Part shown: positions 39,599 through 50,470 of the stretch, piece by piece
How the letters are laid out: each line of letters begins with the position of its first letter
How positions within the stretch are numbered: position 1 is the stretch's first letter
DNA from: Shewanella abyssi
Lineage (GTDB): Bacteria > Pseudomonadota > Gammaproteobacteria > Enterobacterales > Shewanellaceae
DNA: 51,888 bases
Assembly (NCBI RefSeq): GCF_023284025.1
Contig: NZ_JAKIKR010000036.1
Coordinates: forward strand, 1 to 51,888
Direction of reading: 5' to 3'
Program-made: the position numbers and the translations under genes
Notes under the pieces: generated by a model
Seen by the model: only the letters and a program-made list of their open reading frames with translations
The model's database searches: none
Told to the model about the DNA's origin: nothing

Positions 39599-41653
39599 TT
39601 AGGTTACTGCTTGGGCTGCTTGGGCTGCTTGGGTATTGAGTTTAATGTATTTATCTTCGAATGCCGCTAATGCTAAGGGCTTGCTAAAGAAATAACCTTG
39701 GCCTATTAAGCAATCTTGCTCTTGCAGCCATTTAAGCTGCGCTTCGTTTTCAATCCCTTCTGCAACAATTTTTAAATTTAGTTGCTTTCCCAGCATTAAA
39801 ATAGTCGAAGCGATGGCACTCTCTTGTGGTAAATCATTCACAAAGCATCTATCAATTTTGATGGTAGTTATTGGTAAATGGCGTAGATATGACAGAGAGG
39901 AGTAACCCGTACCAAAGTCATCGACTGCAATGCCAAACCCAGCGGCGCGCAATTGCTCAAGCTTGTCAATCGCCAGTGGTACGTCATTCATTAGTGATGT
40001 TTCAGTGATCTCAATCTCTAATAGTTCAGCTGCAATCTGGTAGCGTAATGCTGTCTGTTTTATATCAGGCACTAGACTTCGGTGTTCAAATTGCTGTGAG
40101 GCGACATTAACAGCAATAGGCAGTGTTACATTGTACTGTTGTTGCCACTTCTGAATAGTGCGACAACTCTGCTCTATCACCCAACGACCGATTGGAATGA
40201 TAATTCCAGTTTCTTCGGCGACGGGGATAAACGACATCGGGCTAATAAGTCGGCCATCTTTCTGCCACCGAATGAGTGCTTCACAACCAAGAAGTTCGCC
40301 GGTTCTAATATCGAGCTTAGGTTGGAAGTGCAGTACAAATTCGTCATTTATGAGTGCGTCATGCAGTGAGGCTTCGGTTCTTAAGCGAACCGCTGCGCGT
40401 TCTGTCATCTGTTGCTTGAAGAATGCCCATTGATTGGAGCCCGCTGCTTTTGCACTATACATCGCGATGTCAGCGTGGCGAATAAGATCGTCAGCGGTCA
40501 AACCATCATCAGGATAGATAGATATTCCAACTGATGCGGCAGGATGAATTGCATGTTCATCAAGCAGCATCGGTGTATTGAGCTGCAACAATAGTTTATC
40601 GACGAACTCGGCAGCTTGGGCTGGAGACGTCAATTCATCGGCCAAAATAACAAACTCATCACCGCCTAAACGAGCAACCGTTCCTAGCTCTGCGACTGCA
40701 CTTTCTAATATTCGTGCTATCTGTACTAAAAACTGATCACCAAATGCATGGCCAAGCGAATCATTCACGTTTTTAAACCTATCTAAGTCAATAAACAGCA
40801 GGACAAACTGCGTTCTATGTATTCGAGATCGTTGAATGGTCACTGCAATGCTCTCTAGCAAAAGAGCGCGATTGGGTAAGCCTGTCAATGGATCTCTGGT
40901 TGCCATTTTACGCAGTTTATTTTGAGTTTTAGCAAATTGGACTAAGATTTGATTGAATTTACTGGTGACTAGACCGAGTTCATCATCCATGTGTGGTCGT
41001 GAGTTTGGCAATAAATTGTCGCCTGGTGACTCAGGGTCTATTCTGTCTATGGCTTCACTGATGCGCGCTATCGGTTGAGTTAAGAAGCGGTGAAACACAA
41101 TAGATAGGACGAGTGTGAGTAAAAATGCGCGGGCTAAGGTGGCCCAGAAACTATAGCGTAAAGTCGAGAATAACGAGCTCGTTAGCGCTTGTGTATCATA
41201 ATGGACCGTTAGTTTACCAATGAGCTCTATCTTATCGTTACTGCTACTGAAAAAAGGACGGTAAAGCGTGCGAGATATTTGATTGAGGTCGCCAAACAGT
41301 TCATCACTGATATTTTGAAATAGCGCAGATGATTCATCTGGCAGCGCACTGCTGACGGTGACAAAACGGCTATCATCGTCTAATTCGATGGTAGCAGCAG
41401 CGATATTATCGACCTTCAACAAACCTTGTATGGTTTGAGCTGCTAACGTTTCGTCCATTGCCCAGACTGCATTGGTCGCCGGTTGCTCAACTGAATTGAG
41501 CAATTCTTGCTGTGTTGAGATAAGTTGCTGGCGTGCGTTAACAAAAACTAGCGATATTTCAACAAGAAAAATAGCAACAGCAAAAAATAAAGTAGCGGAA
41601 ACTACCAGCGTTGTTTGCTTCCATGTCAGTGATTTGAAATTTCCCTTCATCAA
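39599..41653 (-). CDS. Membrane GGDEF/EAL cyclic-di-GMP protein, 684 aa
   Basis: Two membrane helices (about 13-38 and 168-192) flank a periplasmic sensor domain of about 130 residues. A HAMP region (about 190-245), a GGDEF domain (250-410) and an EAL domain (430-670) follow. The diguanylate cyclase active site is intact (GGDEF at 330-334) and the EAL triplet is at 458-460, with ETSLMND, DDFGTGYSSL and IKIDRCFVNDL catalytic segments retained. Both activities are therefore possible; which dominates is unknown. The C-terminus has three AAQ repeats from a 9-bp tandem repeat. It is antisense to the ribosomal operon, lies between rpsO and pnp, and diverges from pnp. Confidence 0.93.
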   Translation of the reverse strand: MMKGNFKSLTWKQTTLVVSATLFFAVAIFLVEISLVFVNARQQLISTQQELLNSVEQPATNAVWAMDETLAAQTIQGLLKVDNIAAATIELDDDSRFVTVSSALPDESSALFQNISDELFGDLNQISRTLYRPFFSSSNDKIELIGKLTVHYDTQALTSSLFSTLRYSFWATLARAFLLTLVLSIVFHRFLTQPIARISEAIDRIDPESPGDNLLPNSRPHMDDELGLVTSKFNQILVQFAKTQNKLRKMATRDPLTGLPNRALLLESIAVTIQRSRIHRTQFVLLFIDLDRFKNVNDSLGHAFGDQFLVQIARILESAVAELGTVARLGGDEFVILADELTSPAQAAEFVDKLLLQLNTPMLLDEHAIHPAASVGISIYPDDGLTADDLIRHADIAMYSAKAAGSNQWAFFKQQMTERAAVRLRTEASLHDALINDEFVLHFQPKLDIRTGELLGCEALIRWQKDGRLISPMSFIPVAEETGIIIPIGRWVIEQSCRTIQKWQQQYNVTLPIAVNVASQQFEHRSLVPDIKQTALRYQIAAELLEIEITETSLMNDVPLAIDKLEQLRAAGFGIAVDDFGTGYSSLSYLRHLPITTIKIDRCFVNDLPQESAIASTILMLGKQLNLKIVAEGIENEAQLKWLQEQDCLIGQGYFFSKPLALAAFEDKYIKLNTQAAQAAQAVT
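39607..39633. repeat. 9-bp tandem repeat at the 3' end of the GGDEF/EAL gene
   Basis: CTGCTTGGG is repeated three times perfectly. On the minus strand it encodes Ala-Gln-Ala repeats near the C-terminus. Confidence 0.9.
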
Positions 41654-41802
41654 CTCTTTTCCGTTATTTCAATAGCTTATGTATTCTTTGCTTGGCGAGT
41701 CGTCGTAGTTCCGAAACATACTTTTAGTAATATGCTCACTTTAGAGAAAAGATTCCGCTTTGTCATTAATCTATTCCCTTTATCTATTGAATAAACTTGA
41801 AG

Positions 41803-41808
41803 TATACT
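41803..41808 (+). promoter_or_regulatory. Candidate -10 box for pnp
   Basis: TATACT lies 43 bases before the pnp start; the matching -35 is poor. Because an antisense gene separates pnp from rpsO, pnp needs its own promoter in this gap. Confidence 0.4.
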
Positions 41809-41850
41809 TACGCGCGTAATTAAGGTAATTAAATTTAAGGAATGGTTCAC

Positions 41851-43956
41851 GTGAATCCAATCGTAAAGAGTTTTGAATATGGTCAGCACACCGTTACATT
41901 AGAAACGGGTGTTATCGCACGTCAAGCCGACGCTGCTGTTTTAGCGAGTATGGGTGATACAACAGTATTAGTAACTGTTGTTGGAAAGAAATTTGAAGAG
42001 CCTGGGCGTGACTTTTTCCCGCTAACGGTTAATTATCAGGAAAGAACTTACGCTGCTGGTAAGATCCCTGGTGGTTTCTTCAAACGTGAAGGTCGTCCAT
42101 CTGAAAGCGAAACACTGATTGCACGTCTAATTGACCGTCCCATTCGTCCTCTATTCCCTAATGGCTTCAAGAATGAAGTTCAGGTAATTATCACAGTAGT
42201 TTCTGTGGATCCTGAAATCAATCCTGATGTTATCTCTATGATAGGTACTTCCGCAGCCCTAGCTATCTCAGGCCTGCCATTCAACGGCCCACTTGGTGTG
42301 GCACGCGTTGGTTACATCAACGGCGAATATATACTTAACCCTGAAGTTAGTCAGTTAGCCGAGAGTGACCTAGACCTAATCGTCGCAGGTACTGAAGGCG
42401 CAGTATTGATGGTAGAGTCTGAAGCCGCCTCATTGGCTGAAGAAGTGATGCTAGGCAGCGTCGCCTATGGTCACGAGCAACAGCAAGTTGTGATCACTGC
42501 CATCAAGGAGCTTAAAGCCGAAGCAGGCAAGCCTACATGGGATTGGACTGCTCCTGTATCTGATGCAGATTTGGTCGCTAAAATTAAGGCGCTTGCAGAA
42601 GAGAAATTCTCAGCTGCATATCAGATCGCTGATAAGAGTGAACGTCGTGACGCGGTTAACGTACTTAAGAGTGACGCTATCGAGACACTCGTTGCTGAAA
42701 ATGCGGATGTCGACTTACGTGAAGTTGGTAAGATATTAAGTAGCGTTGAGAAGCAAGTCGTACGTAGTCGCATCATAGCGGGTAAGCCTCGTATCGATGG
42801 TCGTGAGCCAGATATGGTTCGTGGTCTTAACGTGATGGCCGGTGTACTTCCACGTACTCACGGTAGCGCGGTATTTACTCGTGGTGAGACTCAAGCACTA
42901 GTGACTTGTACTCTAGGTACCGAGCGTGATGCACAGAAAGTTGATAGCATCATGGGCGAATACACTAACCGCTTTATGCTGCACTACAACTTCCCTCCTT
43001 ACTGTGTTGGTGAGACGGGTTTTGTTGGTTCGCCTAAGCGTCGTGAAATTGGTCACGGTAAGCTAGCTTGGCGTGGTATTAACGCGGTTATGCCTTCTGC
43101 AGAAGAGTTCCCATACAGCATTCGCGTAGTATCAGAGATCACTGAATCTAACGGTTCAAGCTCAATGGCTTCTGTTTGTGGTACCTCTCTTGCGCTTATG
43201 GATGCAGGTGTTCCAATTAAGACTTCTGTTGCTGGTATTGCAATGGGTCTAGTTAAAGAGGGTGACGATTTCGTTGTTCTTTCTGACATCTTAGGTGATG
43301 AAGATCATCTTGGTGACATGGACTTTAAAGTTGCAGGTACTCGCGACGGTATTACTGCATTGCAGATGGATATCAAGATCGAAGGTATCACTAAAGACAT
43401 CATGGAGATTGCTCTAAAGCAAGCTTATGGTGCTCGTGTTCATATCCTAAACGTAATGGACCAAGCTATTGGTACACATCGTGATGACATCTCTGCTCAC
43501 GCTCCACGTATCACCACGATTAAGATTAACCCTGAGAAGATCCGTGACGTTATTGGTAAAGGTGGTGCAACAATTCGTGCCCTTACTGAAGAAACGGGTA
43601 CTACGATTGAGTTAGAAGATGACGGTACAGTGAAGATTGCTTCTTCAAATGGCGAAGCCACTAAAGAAGCTATCCGTCGTATCGAAGAGATCACTGCTGA
43701 AGTTGAAGTAGGAACAATTTACAATGGTAAAGTTGTTCGTATCGTAGACTTCGGTGCCTTCGTAACCATTCTTCCTGGTAAAGATGGTCTAGTGCATATT
43801 TCACAAATCGCTGAAGAGCGTGTTGCGAATGTGTCTGACTACTTAGAAGTTGGCCAAGACGTTAAAGTTAAGGTAATGGAAGTTGATCGCCAAGGTCGCG
43901 TGCGTCTTTCTATGAAAGAAGCTGCACCTAAAGCTGAAGCTCCTGCTGCAGAATAA
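41851..43956 (+). CDS. pnp: Polyribonucleotide nucleotidyltransferase (PNPase)
   Basis: PNPase is the 3'-5' phosphorolytic exoribonuclease of the RNA degradosome. GTG 41851 lies eight bases after AAGGAA, which overlaps an upstream ATG at 41842 and makes that start unlikely; 701 residues result (E. coli 711). Two RNase PH domains show [30 protein letters not shown] and the catalytic region [24 protein letters not shown] near 490. KH ([16 protein letters not shown]) and S1 ([18 protein letters not shown]) domains end it. The gene is followed by nlpI as in E. coli. Confidence 0.97.
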   Translation: MNPIVKSFEYGQHTVTLETGVIARQADAAVLASMGDTTVLVTVVGKKFEEPGRDFFPLTVNYQERTYAAGKIPGGFFKREGRPSESETLIARLIDRPIRPLFPNGFKNEVQVIITVVSVDPEINPDVISMIGTSAALAISGLPFNGPLGVARVGYINGEYILNPEVSQLAESDLDLIVAGTEGAVLMVESEAASLAEEVMLGSVAYGHEQQQVVITAIKELKAEAGKPTWDWTAPVSDADLVAKIKALAEEKFSAAYQIADKSERRDAVNVLKSDAIETLVAENADVDLREVGKILSSVEKQVVRSRIIAGKPRIDGREPDMVRGLNVMAGVLPRTHGSAVFTRGETQALVTCTLGTERDAQKVDSIMGEYTNRFMLHYNFPPYCVGETGFVGSPKRREIGHGKLAWRGINAVMPSAEEFPYSIRVVSEITESNGSSSMASVCGTSLALMDAGVPIKTSVAGIAMGLVKEGDDFVVLSDILGDEDHLGDMDFKVAGTRDGITALQMDIKIEGITKDIMEIALKQAYGARVHILNVMDQAIGTHRDDISAHAPRITTIKINPEKIRDVIGKGGATIRALTEETGTTIELEDDGTVKIASSNGEATKEAIRRIEEITAEVEVGTIYNGKVVRIVDFGAFVTILPGKDGLVHISQIAEERVANVSDYLEVGQDVKVKVMEVDRQGRVRLSMKEAAPKAEAPAAE

Positions 43957-43973
43957 ACGATAATAGTTTGTTT

Positions 43974-44001
43974 AAAAGGAGGCCATAGGGCCTCCTTTTT
44001 T
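43974..44001 (+). terminator. pnp terminator
   Basis: The stem GGAGGCC/GGCCTCC with loop ATAG is followed by T6, about 20 bases after the stop. Confidence 0.93.
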
Positions 44002-44180
44002 GTGGCTGGCATTTACTTTAGCCATTATTGAGACGAGCATATTGTCTAAATAAGGACTAAATAGGCGCTACCGTAGGCTAATTATTAGTGTAAATGAGAT
44101 TATTTTTCAATTCCTTGATAGCAGTAGTAACAGGGGATTGCTATTATTGGAGCTATTGCTGAACTCAAAAGGTTAAATGG

Positions 44181-45074
44181 ATGAATCAAAAGATGCGTAC
44201 TATCATGGTTGCGGTGATGGCTGGGATCAGTATATTGCTGACTGGGTGTGTCTCAACTCAATCAGGTCGCAACCAACAAGCCTCCATCAAAGTCGCGCCA
44301 GTTTCCCCTGATTATAAATTAGAAATAACCTTAGCTAAGCTCAATGAAATACTGTCGAGCATGGAGTTGACGCAGGAACAGCGGGCGCGTTTTCATTATG
44401 ATCGTGGCGTGATCTATGACCGCGTTGGTCTGCGTATTCTCAGTCGAATTGATTTCCATCAAGCATTAAAGTTACAACCTGATCTTGCCGATGCTTATAA
44501 TTTCCTCGGTATTTATTACACCCAAGAAAATGAGTTCGAAAGCGCCTATGAAGCGTTTGATGCGGTGTTAGAGCTGTCACCAGAATATGATTACGCTTAT
44601 CTTAATCGCGGCATTTCACTTTACTATGGTGAGCGTTCTGAACTGGCAGTAGCTGACATGGCCGCATTTTATAACAAAGACACATCAGACGGTTACCGTG
44701 TACTGTGGCTGTACCTTGCAGAGAGGGAAGTCGACGCACAAATCGCTACCGAGAGAATGACCGCAAACCGAGCTAAATTAAATCCAGATGCTTGGTCAAC
44801 GGCGCTGGTTGACTATTATATAGGGACCAAAGATAAAGACGCGGTATTTTCTTTAGCGAAAGCGGGTTTAAAGCATCCGAATGAGTATGCAGAGCGTTTA
44901 TGTGAAGCCTATTTTTATATGGCTAAGATAGCCCAGCAGCGGGGTGATAACACCGAAGCTGCTAACTACTTTAGACTGGCACTAGCCACTAACATCTACG
45001 ATTTTGTTGAGCACCGATATGCACGCTTAGAGCTTGCTCGCGTTAATGCGGCTATCGCAAAGGTCGTTAATTAA
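44181..45074 (+). CDS. nlpI: Lipoprotein NlpI
   Basis: NlpI is an outer-membrane lipoprotein with tetratricopeptide repeats. In E. coli it acts as adaptor for the protease Prc and for peptidoglycan hydrolases. The lipobox LLTGC places the lipid on Cys23. The 297-residue length matches E. coli (294). TPR-like helices are visible in ARFHYDRGVIYDRVGLRILSRIDFHQALKLQPDLADAYNFLG-type sequence (about residues 70-115) and the next repeat ENEFESAYEAFDAVLELSPEY. AAAAGG precedes the ATG. The pnp-nlpI order is conserved. Confidence 0.93.
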   Translation: MNQKMRTIMVAVMAGISILLTGCVSTQSGRNQQASIKVAPVSPDYKLEITLAKLNEILSSMELTQEQRARFHYDRGVIYDRVGLRILSRIDFHQALKLQPDLADAYNFLGIYYTQENEFESAYEAFDAVLELSPEYDYAYLNRGISLYYGERSELAVADMAAFYNKDTSDGYRVLWLYLAEREVDAQIATERMTANRAKLNPDAWSTALVDYYIGTKDKDAVFSLAKAGLKHPNEYAERLCEAYFYMAKIAQQRGDNTEAANYFRLALATNIYDFVEHRYARLELARVNAAIAKVVN

Positions 45075-45099
45075 ACGTTATTGCGATTTATTTTAAACA

Positions 45100-45125
45100 A
45101 AGCCTCCTTACTGGAGGCTTTTTTA
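45100..45125 (+). terminator. nlpI terminator
   Basis: The hairpin AAGCCTCC-TTACT-GGAGGCTT is followed by T's, 25 bases after the stop. Confidence 0.92.
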
Positions 45126-45245
45126 TTGATCTATTGATATTTCAAATCAGTTTCAGCATCGATTTAGACGACTGTACTGGTAGCCAAAATATAGGTGAAC
45201 AGCTATAATTGCCGCCTTTGTAAACTCCCATAAATACAGGTAAAC

Positions 45246-46826
45246 ATGTCAGGCAATAAAGTTGAGGTAGACAAACGTCGCACTTTCGCCATCATCTCTC
45301 ACCCAGATGCGGGTAAAACCACCATTACTGAAAAGGTTCTTTTATTCGGCAACGCTTTACAAAAAGCGGGCACAGTAAAAGGCAAAAAGTCAGGTCAGCA
45401 TGCAAAGTCTGACTGGATGGAGATGGAAAAAGATCGTGGCATTTCAATTACCACTTCTGTGATGCAGTTTCCATATCATGATACCTTAATTAACCTTCTC
45501 GATACGCCAGGTCACGAAGACTTCTCTGAAGATACTTACCGTACTCTAACCGCTGTCGACTCATGTTTAATGGTTATTGACTCAGCCAAAGGTGTTGAGC
45601 AACGTACGATTAAATTGATGGAAGTGACGCGTTTACGTGATACTCCAATTGTCACCTTTATGAACAAACTCGATCGTGATATACGCGATCCTATCGAGCT
45701 GATGGATGAAGTTGAAGAGGTGCTCAATATAAAATGTGCACCTATTACTTGGCCGATTGGTGCGGGTAAAGAGTTTAAAGGGGTTTATCACCTACTACGG
45801 GATGAGGTTATCCTTTATCAAGGTGGTTTGGGACACACAATACAAGATTCAAGAATTATTAAAGGCTTGAACAACCCTGATCTTGATGACGCTATCGGCA
45901 CTTATGCTGACGAAGTGCGCGAGGAGATGGAGCTTGTTGTCGGTGCTGCACATGAGTTTGATCGTGAGTTGTTCTTAAAAGGCGAACTAACACCTGTTTA
46001 CTTTGGTACCGCACTGGGTAACTTTGGTGTTGACCATATTCTTGATGGTATCGTCGAGTGGGCGCCGACGCCTCAAACTCGTGAAACCGAAACGCGAGTT
46101 GTCGAGCCGGAAGAATCTAAGTTTAGTGGATTTATTTTTAAGATCCAAGCCAATATGGACCCTAAACATCGCGACCGCGTCGCCTTTATGCGTGTTTGTT
46201 CAGGTCGTTATGAGCAGGGCATGAAAATGCATCATGTACGCTTAGGTAAGGATGTTAATGTCAGTGATGCGTTGACCTTTATGGCGGGTGACCGTAACCG
46301 AGCTGAAGCCGCTTATCCAGGTGATATTATTGGTTTACATAACCACGGTACTATTCGTATTGGCGATACCTTTACTCAAGGTGAAAAGCTGCGTTTTACC
46401 GGTATTCCTAACTTTGCTCCGGAAATGTTCCGCCGCATTCGTTTAAGAGACCCGCTAAAACAAAAGCAGTTGCTTAAAGGGCTAGTACAGCTTTCTGAAG
46501 AGGGCGCAGTACAGGTCTTTAGGCCCATAGATAGCAATGACCTCATTGTTGGTGCCGTTGGTGTATTGCAGTTTGAGGTCGTCGTCGGTCGATTAAAGTC
46601 TGAATATAAAGTTGAAGCAATATATGAAGCCATTAGCGTAGCGACAGCTCGTTGGGTCTATTGTGATGACCATAAGAAGCTTGATGAGTTTAGACGTAAG
46701 TGCAGCATGAATCTTGCGCTTGATGGTGGCAATAACCTGACTTACATCGCGCCAACAATGATTAACTTAAACCTGTCGATGGAACGTTATCCAGATATCG
46801 AATTTGCTAAGACGCGTGAGAACTAA
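45246..46826 (+). CDS. prfC: Peptide chain release factor 3
   Basis: RF3 is a GTPase that removes RF1/RF2 from the ribosome after peptide release. The protein has 526 residues (E. coli 529). G-domain motifs are SHPDAGKTT (G1), the [11 protein letters not shown] switch, [16 protein letters not shown] (G3) and FMNKLDRD (G4). The elongation-factor-like domain II and domain III follow, with [23 protein letters not shown] and the late [35 protein letters not shown] hexamer at 45204 may be its -10 box. It ends at its own terminator, so it is probably monocistronic. Confidence 0.96.
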   Translation: MSGNKVEVDKRRTFAIISHPDAGKTTITEKVLLFGNALQKAGTVKGKKSGQHAKSDWMEMEKDRGISITTSVMQFPYHDTLINLLDTPGHEDFSEDTYRTLTAVDSCLMVIDSAKGVEQRTIKLMEVTRLRDTPIVTFMNKLDRDIRDPIELMDEVEEVLNIKCAPITWPIGAGKEFKGVYHLLRDEVILYQGGLGHTIQDSRIIKGLNNPDLDDAIGTYADEVREEMELVVGAAHEFDRELFLKGELTPVYFGTALGNFGVDHILDGIVEWAPTPQTRETETRVVEPEESKFSGFIFKIQANMDPKHRDRVAFMRVCSGRYEQGMKMHHVRLGKDVNVSDALTFMAGDRNRAEAAYPGDIIGLHNHGTIRIGDTFTQGEKLRFTGIPNFAPEMFRRIRLRDPLKQKQLLKGLVQLSEEGAVQVFRPIDSNDLIVGAVGVLQFEVVVGRLKSEYKVEAIYEAISVATARWVYCDDHKKLDEFRRKCSMNLALDGGNNLTYIAPTMINLNLSMERYPDIEFAKTREN

Positions 46827-46849
46827 TCTCAGCTGATTATGTTCAATAG

Positions 46850-46878
46850 AAAACCCAAGCCACAGCTTGGGTTTTTTA
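46850..46878 (+). terminator. prfC terminator
   Basis: The hairpin AAACCCAAGC-CACA-GCTTGGGTTT is followed by T's, about 24 bases after prfC. Confidence 0.93.
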
Positions 46879-46999
46879 TTGGCTGCAGTATACGGCTAGT
46901 GTCATTGGCACTAGTGGCTAATAATGCTATGGGTATAAATAGACTAAAATGCAATTGTCACAGCGCGAACGAATTAAACTGTAGGGAGCTTGAGCGTAA

Positions 47000-47818
47000 A
47001 TGGAAACATTAAGTATAAAAGCCGGCCCCAATGAAAAGATTATAGTGAGTCCCCTAATAGACAGCCACGCACATTTAGACTTTCAAGAATTTGATCATGA
47101 TAGAGCTGAACTGTTCCAAAAAATGAGGGAGCAAGGGATCACTCAAGTTGTGATCCCAGGCGTTTCGGAACAAAAATGGTCTAATCAACTTCGCATTGCT
47201 AAGGCCTATAATTGTCCTTTTGCTTTAGGTGTACATCCGTGGTTCTGTCATTCGATGACAGAACAAACGTTACCTAATCTCAGGCAACTATTGTTGAGCG
47301 TGCGTCAACCGCAGAAACTCGTTGCCATTGGCGAGTGTGGCCTAGATAAGTTACATAAAAGTAATTTCACTACACAATTGGCAGTATTCAAAGCTCAAAT
47401 TACCTTAGCTGAAGAATTTGATCTACCTCTCATTATTCATTGTGTAAAAAGCCATGAAGAGATGTTGTGCCTACTAAAAAACGCCCAAAATGCCAAAAAA
47501 GGGGTGATCCATGGCTTTTATGGCGGACCAGAGCTTGCTTTACGTTATGTTAATTTAGGTTACAAGCTAGGGATCGGAGGTTTACTATTAAATGACGGCG
47601 CTAAAAAACTGCAGCAAACGGTCGCGCAATTGCCTGTTAGCGCATTTGTATTAGAAACAGATTCCCCTGCTATGAGCCCTAGAAGTAGTGGAAATGTTCG
47701 GAACTCACCATTGATTTTGCCGTTATTACTCAGAAAGGTGGCAAGTTTACAAAAAAAAACCAACGTTCTTATATCAGAACAGCTGTATTTGAATGTTACG
47801 CAACTCTTTGACCTTTAG
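47000..47818 (+). CDS. TatD-family metal-dependent hydrolase (YjjV-like)
   Basis: The TatD/amidohydrolase fold metal ligands are all present: His-x-His in DSHAHLDF, Glu in AIGECGLD, His in IIHCVKSHEE, His in VIHGFYGG and Asp in VLETDSPAM. The segment VIHGF-GG--LA-R-VNLGYK-GIGG is closer to E. coli YjjV than to TatD itself. The 272 residues include about 18 before the conserved domain; the start may be ATG 47000 or the GTG at 47045, since GGGAG lies 12 bases from the former. YjjV lies upstream of the deo genes in E. coli, and here it again precedes nucleoside genes. Nuclease activity is likely, but its physiological substrate is unknown. Confidence 0.85.
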   Translation: METLSIKAGPNEKIIVSPLIDSHAHLDFQEFDHDRAELFQKMREQGITQVVIPGVSEQKWSNQLRIAKAYNCPFALGVHPWFCHSMTEQTLPNLRQLLLSVRQPQKLVAIGECGLDKLHKSNFTTQLAVFKAQITLAEEFDLPLIIHCVKSHEEMLCLLKNAQNAKKGVIHGFYGGPELALRYVNLGYKLGIGGLLLNDGAKKLQQTVAQLPVSAFVLETDSPAMSPRSSGNVRNSPLILPLLLRKVASLQKKTNVLISEQLYLNVTQLFDL

Positions 47819-47917
47819 TTTTTTTTGGTTAAACAGATGTAACTCGCATCAGAATAACTAACCAAATCATTGAAATAAAACTTCAAAAATTTGATCAATA
47901 CGACGCTTTTAGAGTTC

Positions 47918-47937
47918 CGGTCGGGTATAATCGACCG
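47918..47937. promoter_or_regulatory. Inverted repeat enclosing a TATAAT box, nupC promoter
   Basis: CGGTCG (47918-47923) and CGACCG (47932-47937) are exact inverted copies around GGTATAAT, so a consensus -10 hexamer lies in the centre of the dyad. It is 58 bases before nupC. An operator placed this way would block promoter opening. Confidence 0.55.
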
Positions 47938-47994
47938 CGGAAAAAGGTTGGTTAACAACATAATTAAAAAGTATTAACAATAGGGTGATGGTTA

Positions 47995-49269
47995 ATGGAT
48001 ATTTTAATGAGTTTAGTAGGGGTGGTCACCTTACTTGCGATCGCTTTCGGGCTTTCAAATAATAAAAAAGCAATTAACAAACGTACCGTTTTTGGTGCAT
48101 TAGCAATTCAAGCCGCTTTCGGTGGTTTCGTATTGTACGTACCCATTGGGCAAGAAGTGCTTGGTGGTGTTTCAATGGGTGTTGCCAATGTTATTGGTTA
48201 TTCTCAAGCTGGTATCGACTTCCTATTTGGTGGTCTAGGTACTGACGCTATGTTCGCAAACGGTGTTGGCTTCGTCTTCGCTATTCGCGTACTACCTGTC
48301 ATTATCTTCTTCTCTTCTTTAATCGCAGTACTTTACTACCTAGGCATCATGCAACTTGTCATCAAGTTCATCGGTGGTGGATTGCAAAAAGCGCTAGGGA
48401 CAAGCCGTACTGAGTCTATGGCTGCGACAGCAAACATCTTCGTCGGCCAAACTGAAGCGCCACTTGTTGTACGTCCATTCATTGCGACTATGACAAACTC
48501 AGAGCTTTTCGCCATCATGGTTGGTGGTCTGGCTTCTATCGCTGGTGCGGTACTTGCTGGTTATGCCGGTATGGGCGTTAAGATTGAGTACTTGGTTGCT
48601 GCATCTTTCATGGCTGCACCTGGTGGTCTTATGATGGCTAAACTTATCCATCCAGAGACTGAAAACACTAAAAACGAAATGGACGACTTGCCAGAAGACA
48701 CTGACAAGCCGGCTAACGTTATCGACGCAGCGGCTGCTGGTGCTGCATCTGGTATGCACTTAGCACTTAACGTTGGGGCTATGCTACTCGCCTTCGTAGG
48801 TCTTATCGCCATGCTTAACGGCATGATCGGTGGTCTAGGTGGTCTTGTTGGTCTCGAGAACTTAACTCTGGAACTTATCCTAGGTTATATCTTTATGCCT
48901 CTTGCATTCCTAATCGGTGTACCTTGGAGTGAAGCACTGGTTGCTGGTTCATTCATTGGTCAGAAGGTCATTGTTAACGAATTCGTCGCTTACCTAAACT
49001 TCGCACCTTACCTTAAAGATATTGCTGATGGCGGTATGGTAGTTGCTGAAACAGGTCTTGCTATGACTGATAGAACTAAAGCTATCATCTCATTCGCACT
49101 CTGTGGATTTGCTAACTTATCTTCAATCGCAATTCTACTTGGTGGTCTAGGCGCTATGGCTCCAAGCCGTCGTCATGACCTTGCTAAGCTTGGTGTTCGT
49201 GCAGTTATCGCGGCATCGCTTGCAAACCTTATGAGTGCAACACTTGCAGGTCTATTCCTAGCATTGTAA
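47995..49269 (+). CDS. nupC: NupC-family nucleoside/proton symporter, 424 aa
   Basis: This is a concentrative nucleoside transporter of the inner membrane. The protein has 424 residues (E. coli NupC 400, NupX 416). Family motifs are visible: [17 protein letters not shown] near residue 65, [17 protein letters not shown] near 97, [21 protein letters not shown] near 140 (substrate site), and [24 protein letters not shown] near 310. A hydrophilic loop with an acidic run (about 222-240) lies in the middle. GGGTGATGG precedes the ATG. It lies between the YjjV-like gene and the Tsx-like channel, consistent with a nucleoside uptake unit. Confidence 0.93.
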   Translation: MDILMSLVGVVTLLAIAFGLSNNKKAINKRTVFGALAIQAAFGGFVLYVPIGQEVLGGVSMGVANVIGYSQAGIDFLFGGLGTDAMFANGVGFVFAIRVLPVIIFFSSLIAVLYYLGIMQLVIKFIGGGLQKALGTSRTESMAATANIFVGQTEAPLVVRPFIATMTNSELFAIMVGGLASIAGAVLAGYAGMGVKIEYLVAASFMAAPGGLMMAKLIHPETENTKNEMDDLPEDTDKPANVIDAAAAGAASGMHLALNVGAMLLAFVGLIAMLNGMIGGLGGLVGLENLTLELILGYIFMPLAFLIGVPWSEALVAGSFIGQKVIVNEFVAYLNFAPYLKDIADGGMVVAETGLAMTDRTKAIISFALCGFANLSSIAILLGGLGAMAPSRRHDLAKLGVRAVIAASLANLMSATLAGLFLAL

Positions 49270-49610
49270 GCACTTAGAGATTGGGTCGACAATCGTCGCC
49301 CAATCTAGGCTCTGCTCCCTTTGAGTAGAGCCACTATTAAGTCAATCGTTTTCCAATTAAGAATTTTTACGAAATGATCAATAACTAAGGTTAGGGTTCC
49401 TTTCGGCATAAAAACGGCAATAACAATGATATGGCAGCTTAATCTGTCGATAAATCATGACTTTGTCCTAATGTTAAAACTTAGCGTTCGTATTTTTACA
49501 TTAATACAGTTGAAGTTTGACGTAAATTAAGTAAAATGCGACGCCATAAAAAAGAAACGCTGACTCTTCATAAAGTAGAGCAGCAAACCATAAAATAAAT
49601 GGGGTTGATG
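49270..49610. other. Intergenic leader of the Tsx-like gene
   Basis: I see no gene or clear terminator hairpin here. The stretch is AT-rich, and I could not assign CRP or CytR sites with confidence. Confidence 0.4.
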
Positions 49611-50438
49611 ATGAAAAACGTTAAAACTATCGCGCTAGCTACAGCACTAGCAGCAACAGCAGCAATGTCTGCACCAACTTTCGCAGCAGATCGCGGCGAA
49701 GATATCCATGCTGGTGATTACAGCTGGATGCAGTTTAACTACATGTATGCATTTGATGAGCTTCCAGGTGAAGGCAGCCATGATTACCTAGAGATGGAAT
49801 TCGGCGGCCGCGCTGGCATCGTTGACCTATATGGTTATGTTGATGTGTTTAACCCAAGTGAGCGTCCAGATAGCGACAAGTCTGGTAGCCCAAAAATGTT
49901 CATGAAGTTTAACCCTCGTTTCTCTATCGATGCGATGACTGGTATGGACTTATCAGCTGGTCCAATCCAAGAAGTATATATTTCTACATTATTTAACTGG
50001 GGTGGCGGTGACGCAAACCTTTACGGCCAAGGCGCTGGTGATGTGAACAATGCTTCAATCGGTATTGGTGCTGATGTTATGGTTCCATGGTTCGGTAAAG
50101 TAAGCGTGAACCTTTACAAGTACTATGAAATCCAAGCTAAAGCTTGGAATGGTTACCAATTCTCTATGAACTGGTTCAAGCCATTCATTAACTTTGATAA
50201 TGGTTCATTTATTTCTTACCAGGGTTACTTAGATTACCAATTCGCAAGTGATGATGATTTTTCAGATTCTCAAGCGTCTGCTGGCGGTGTAATGTTTAAC
50301 GGACTTTACTGGCATTCAGAGAACTTTGCACTTGGTTATGGTTTAAAATCATTTAAAGATGTTTACCTAATTAAAGATTCAGACGGCTTTAAATCTAGCG
50401 GTTTCAGCCATTACGTTTCAGCTACTTACAAGTTCTAA
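49611..50438 (+). CDS. Outer-membrane nucleoside channel, Tsx/OmpK family
   Basis: A signal peptide (KNVKTIALATALAATAAMS, cleavage likely after TFA) precedes a beta-barrel of about 250 residues. It has alternating hydrophobic strands and a C-terminal phenylalanine (SATYKF), the outer-membrane insertion signal. HAGDYSWMQFNYMYAFDELPGE at the mature start and WFKPFINFDNGSFISYQGYLDYQF match Tsx-like nucleoside channels. Length (275 aa) fits the family. The start is taken as ATG 49611, six bases after GGGG; ATG codons at 49599 and 49608 are alternatives. It follows nupC and precedes deoC, which supports nucleoside passage. Confidence 0.87.
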   Translation: MKNVKTIALATALAATAAMSAPTFAADRGEDIHAGDYSWMQFNYMYAFDELPGEGSHDYLEMEFGGRAGIVDLYGYVDVFNPSERPDSDKSGSPKMFMKFNPRFSIDAMTGMDLSAGPIQEVYISTLFNWGGGDANLYGQGAGDVNNASIGIGADVMVPWFGKVSVNLYKYYEIQAKAWNGYQFSMNWFKPFINFDNGSFISYQGYLDYQFASDDDFSDSQASAGGVMFNGLYWHSENFALGYGLKSFKDVYLIKDSDGFKSSGFSHYVSATYKF

Positions 50439-50470
50439 GCAGTCGCTTAAAACATAGCTAAGTATATGTC

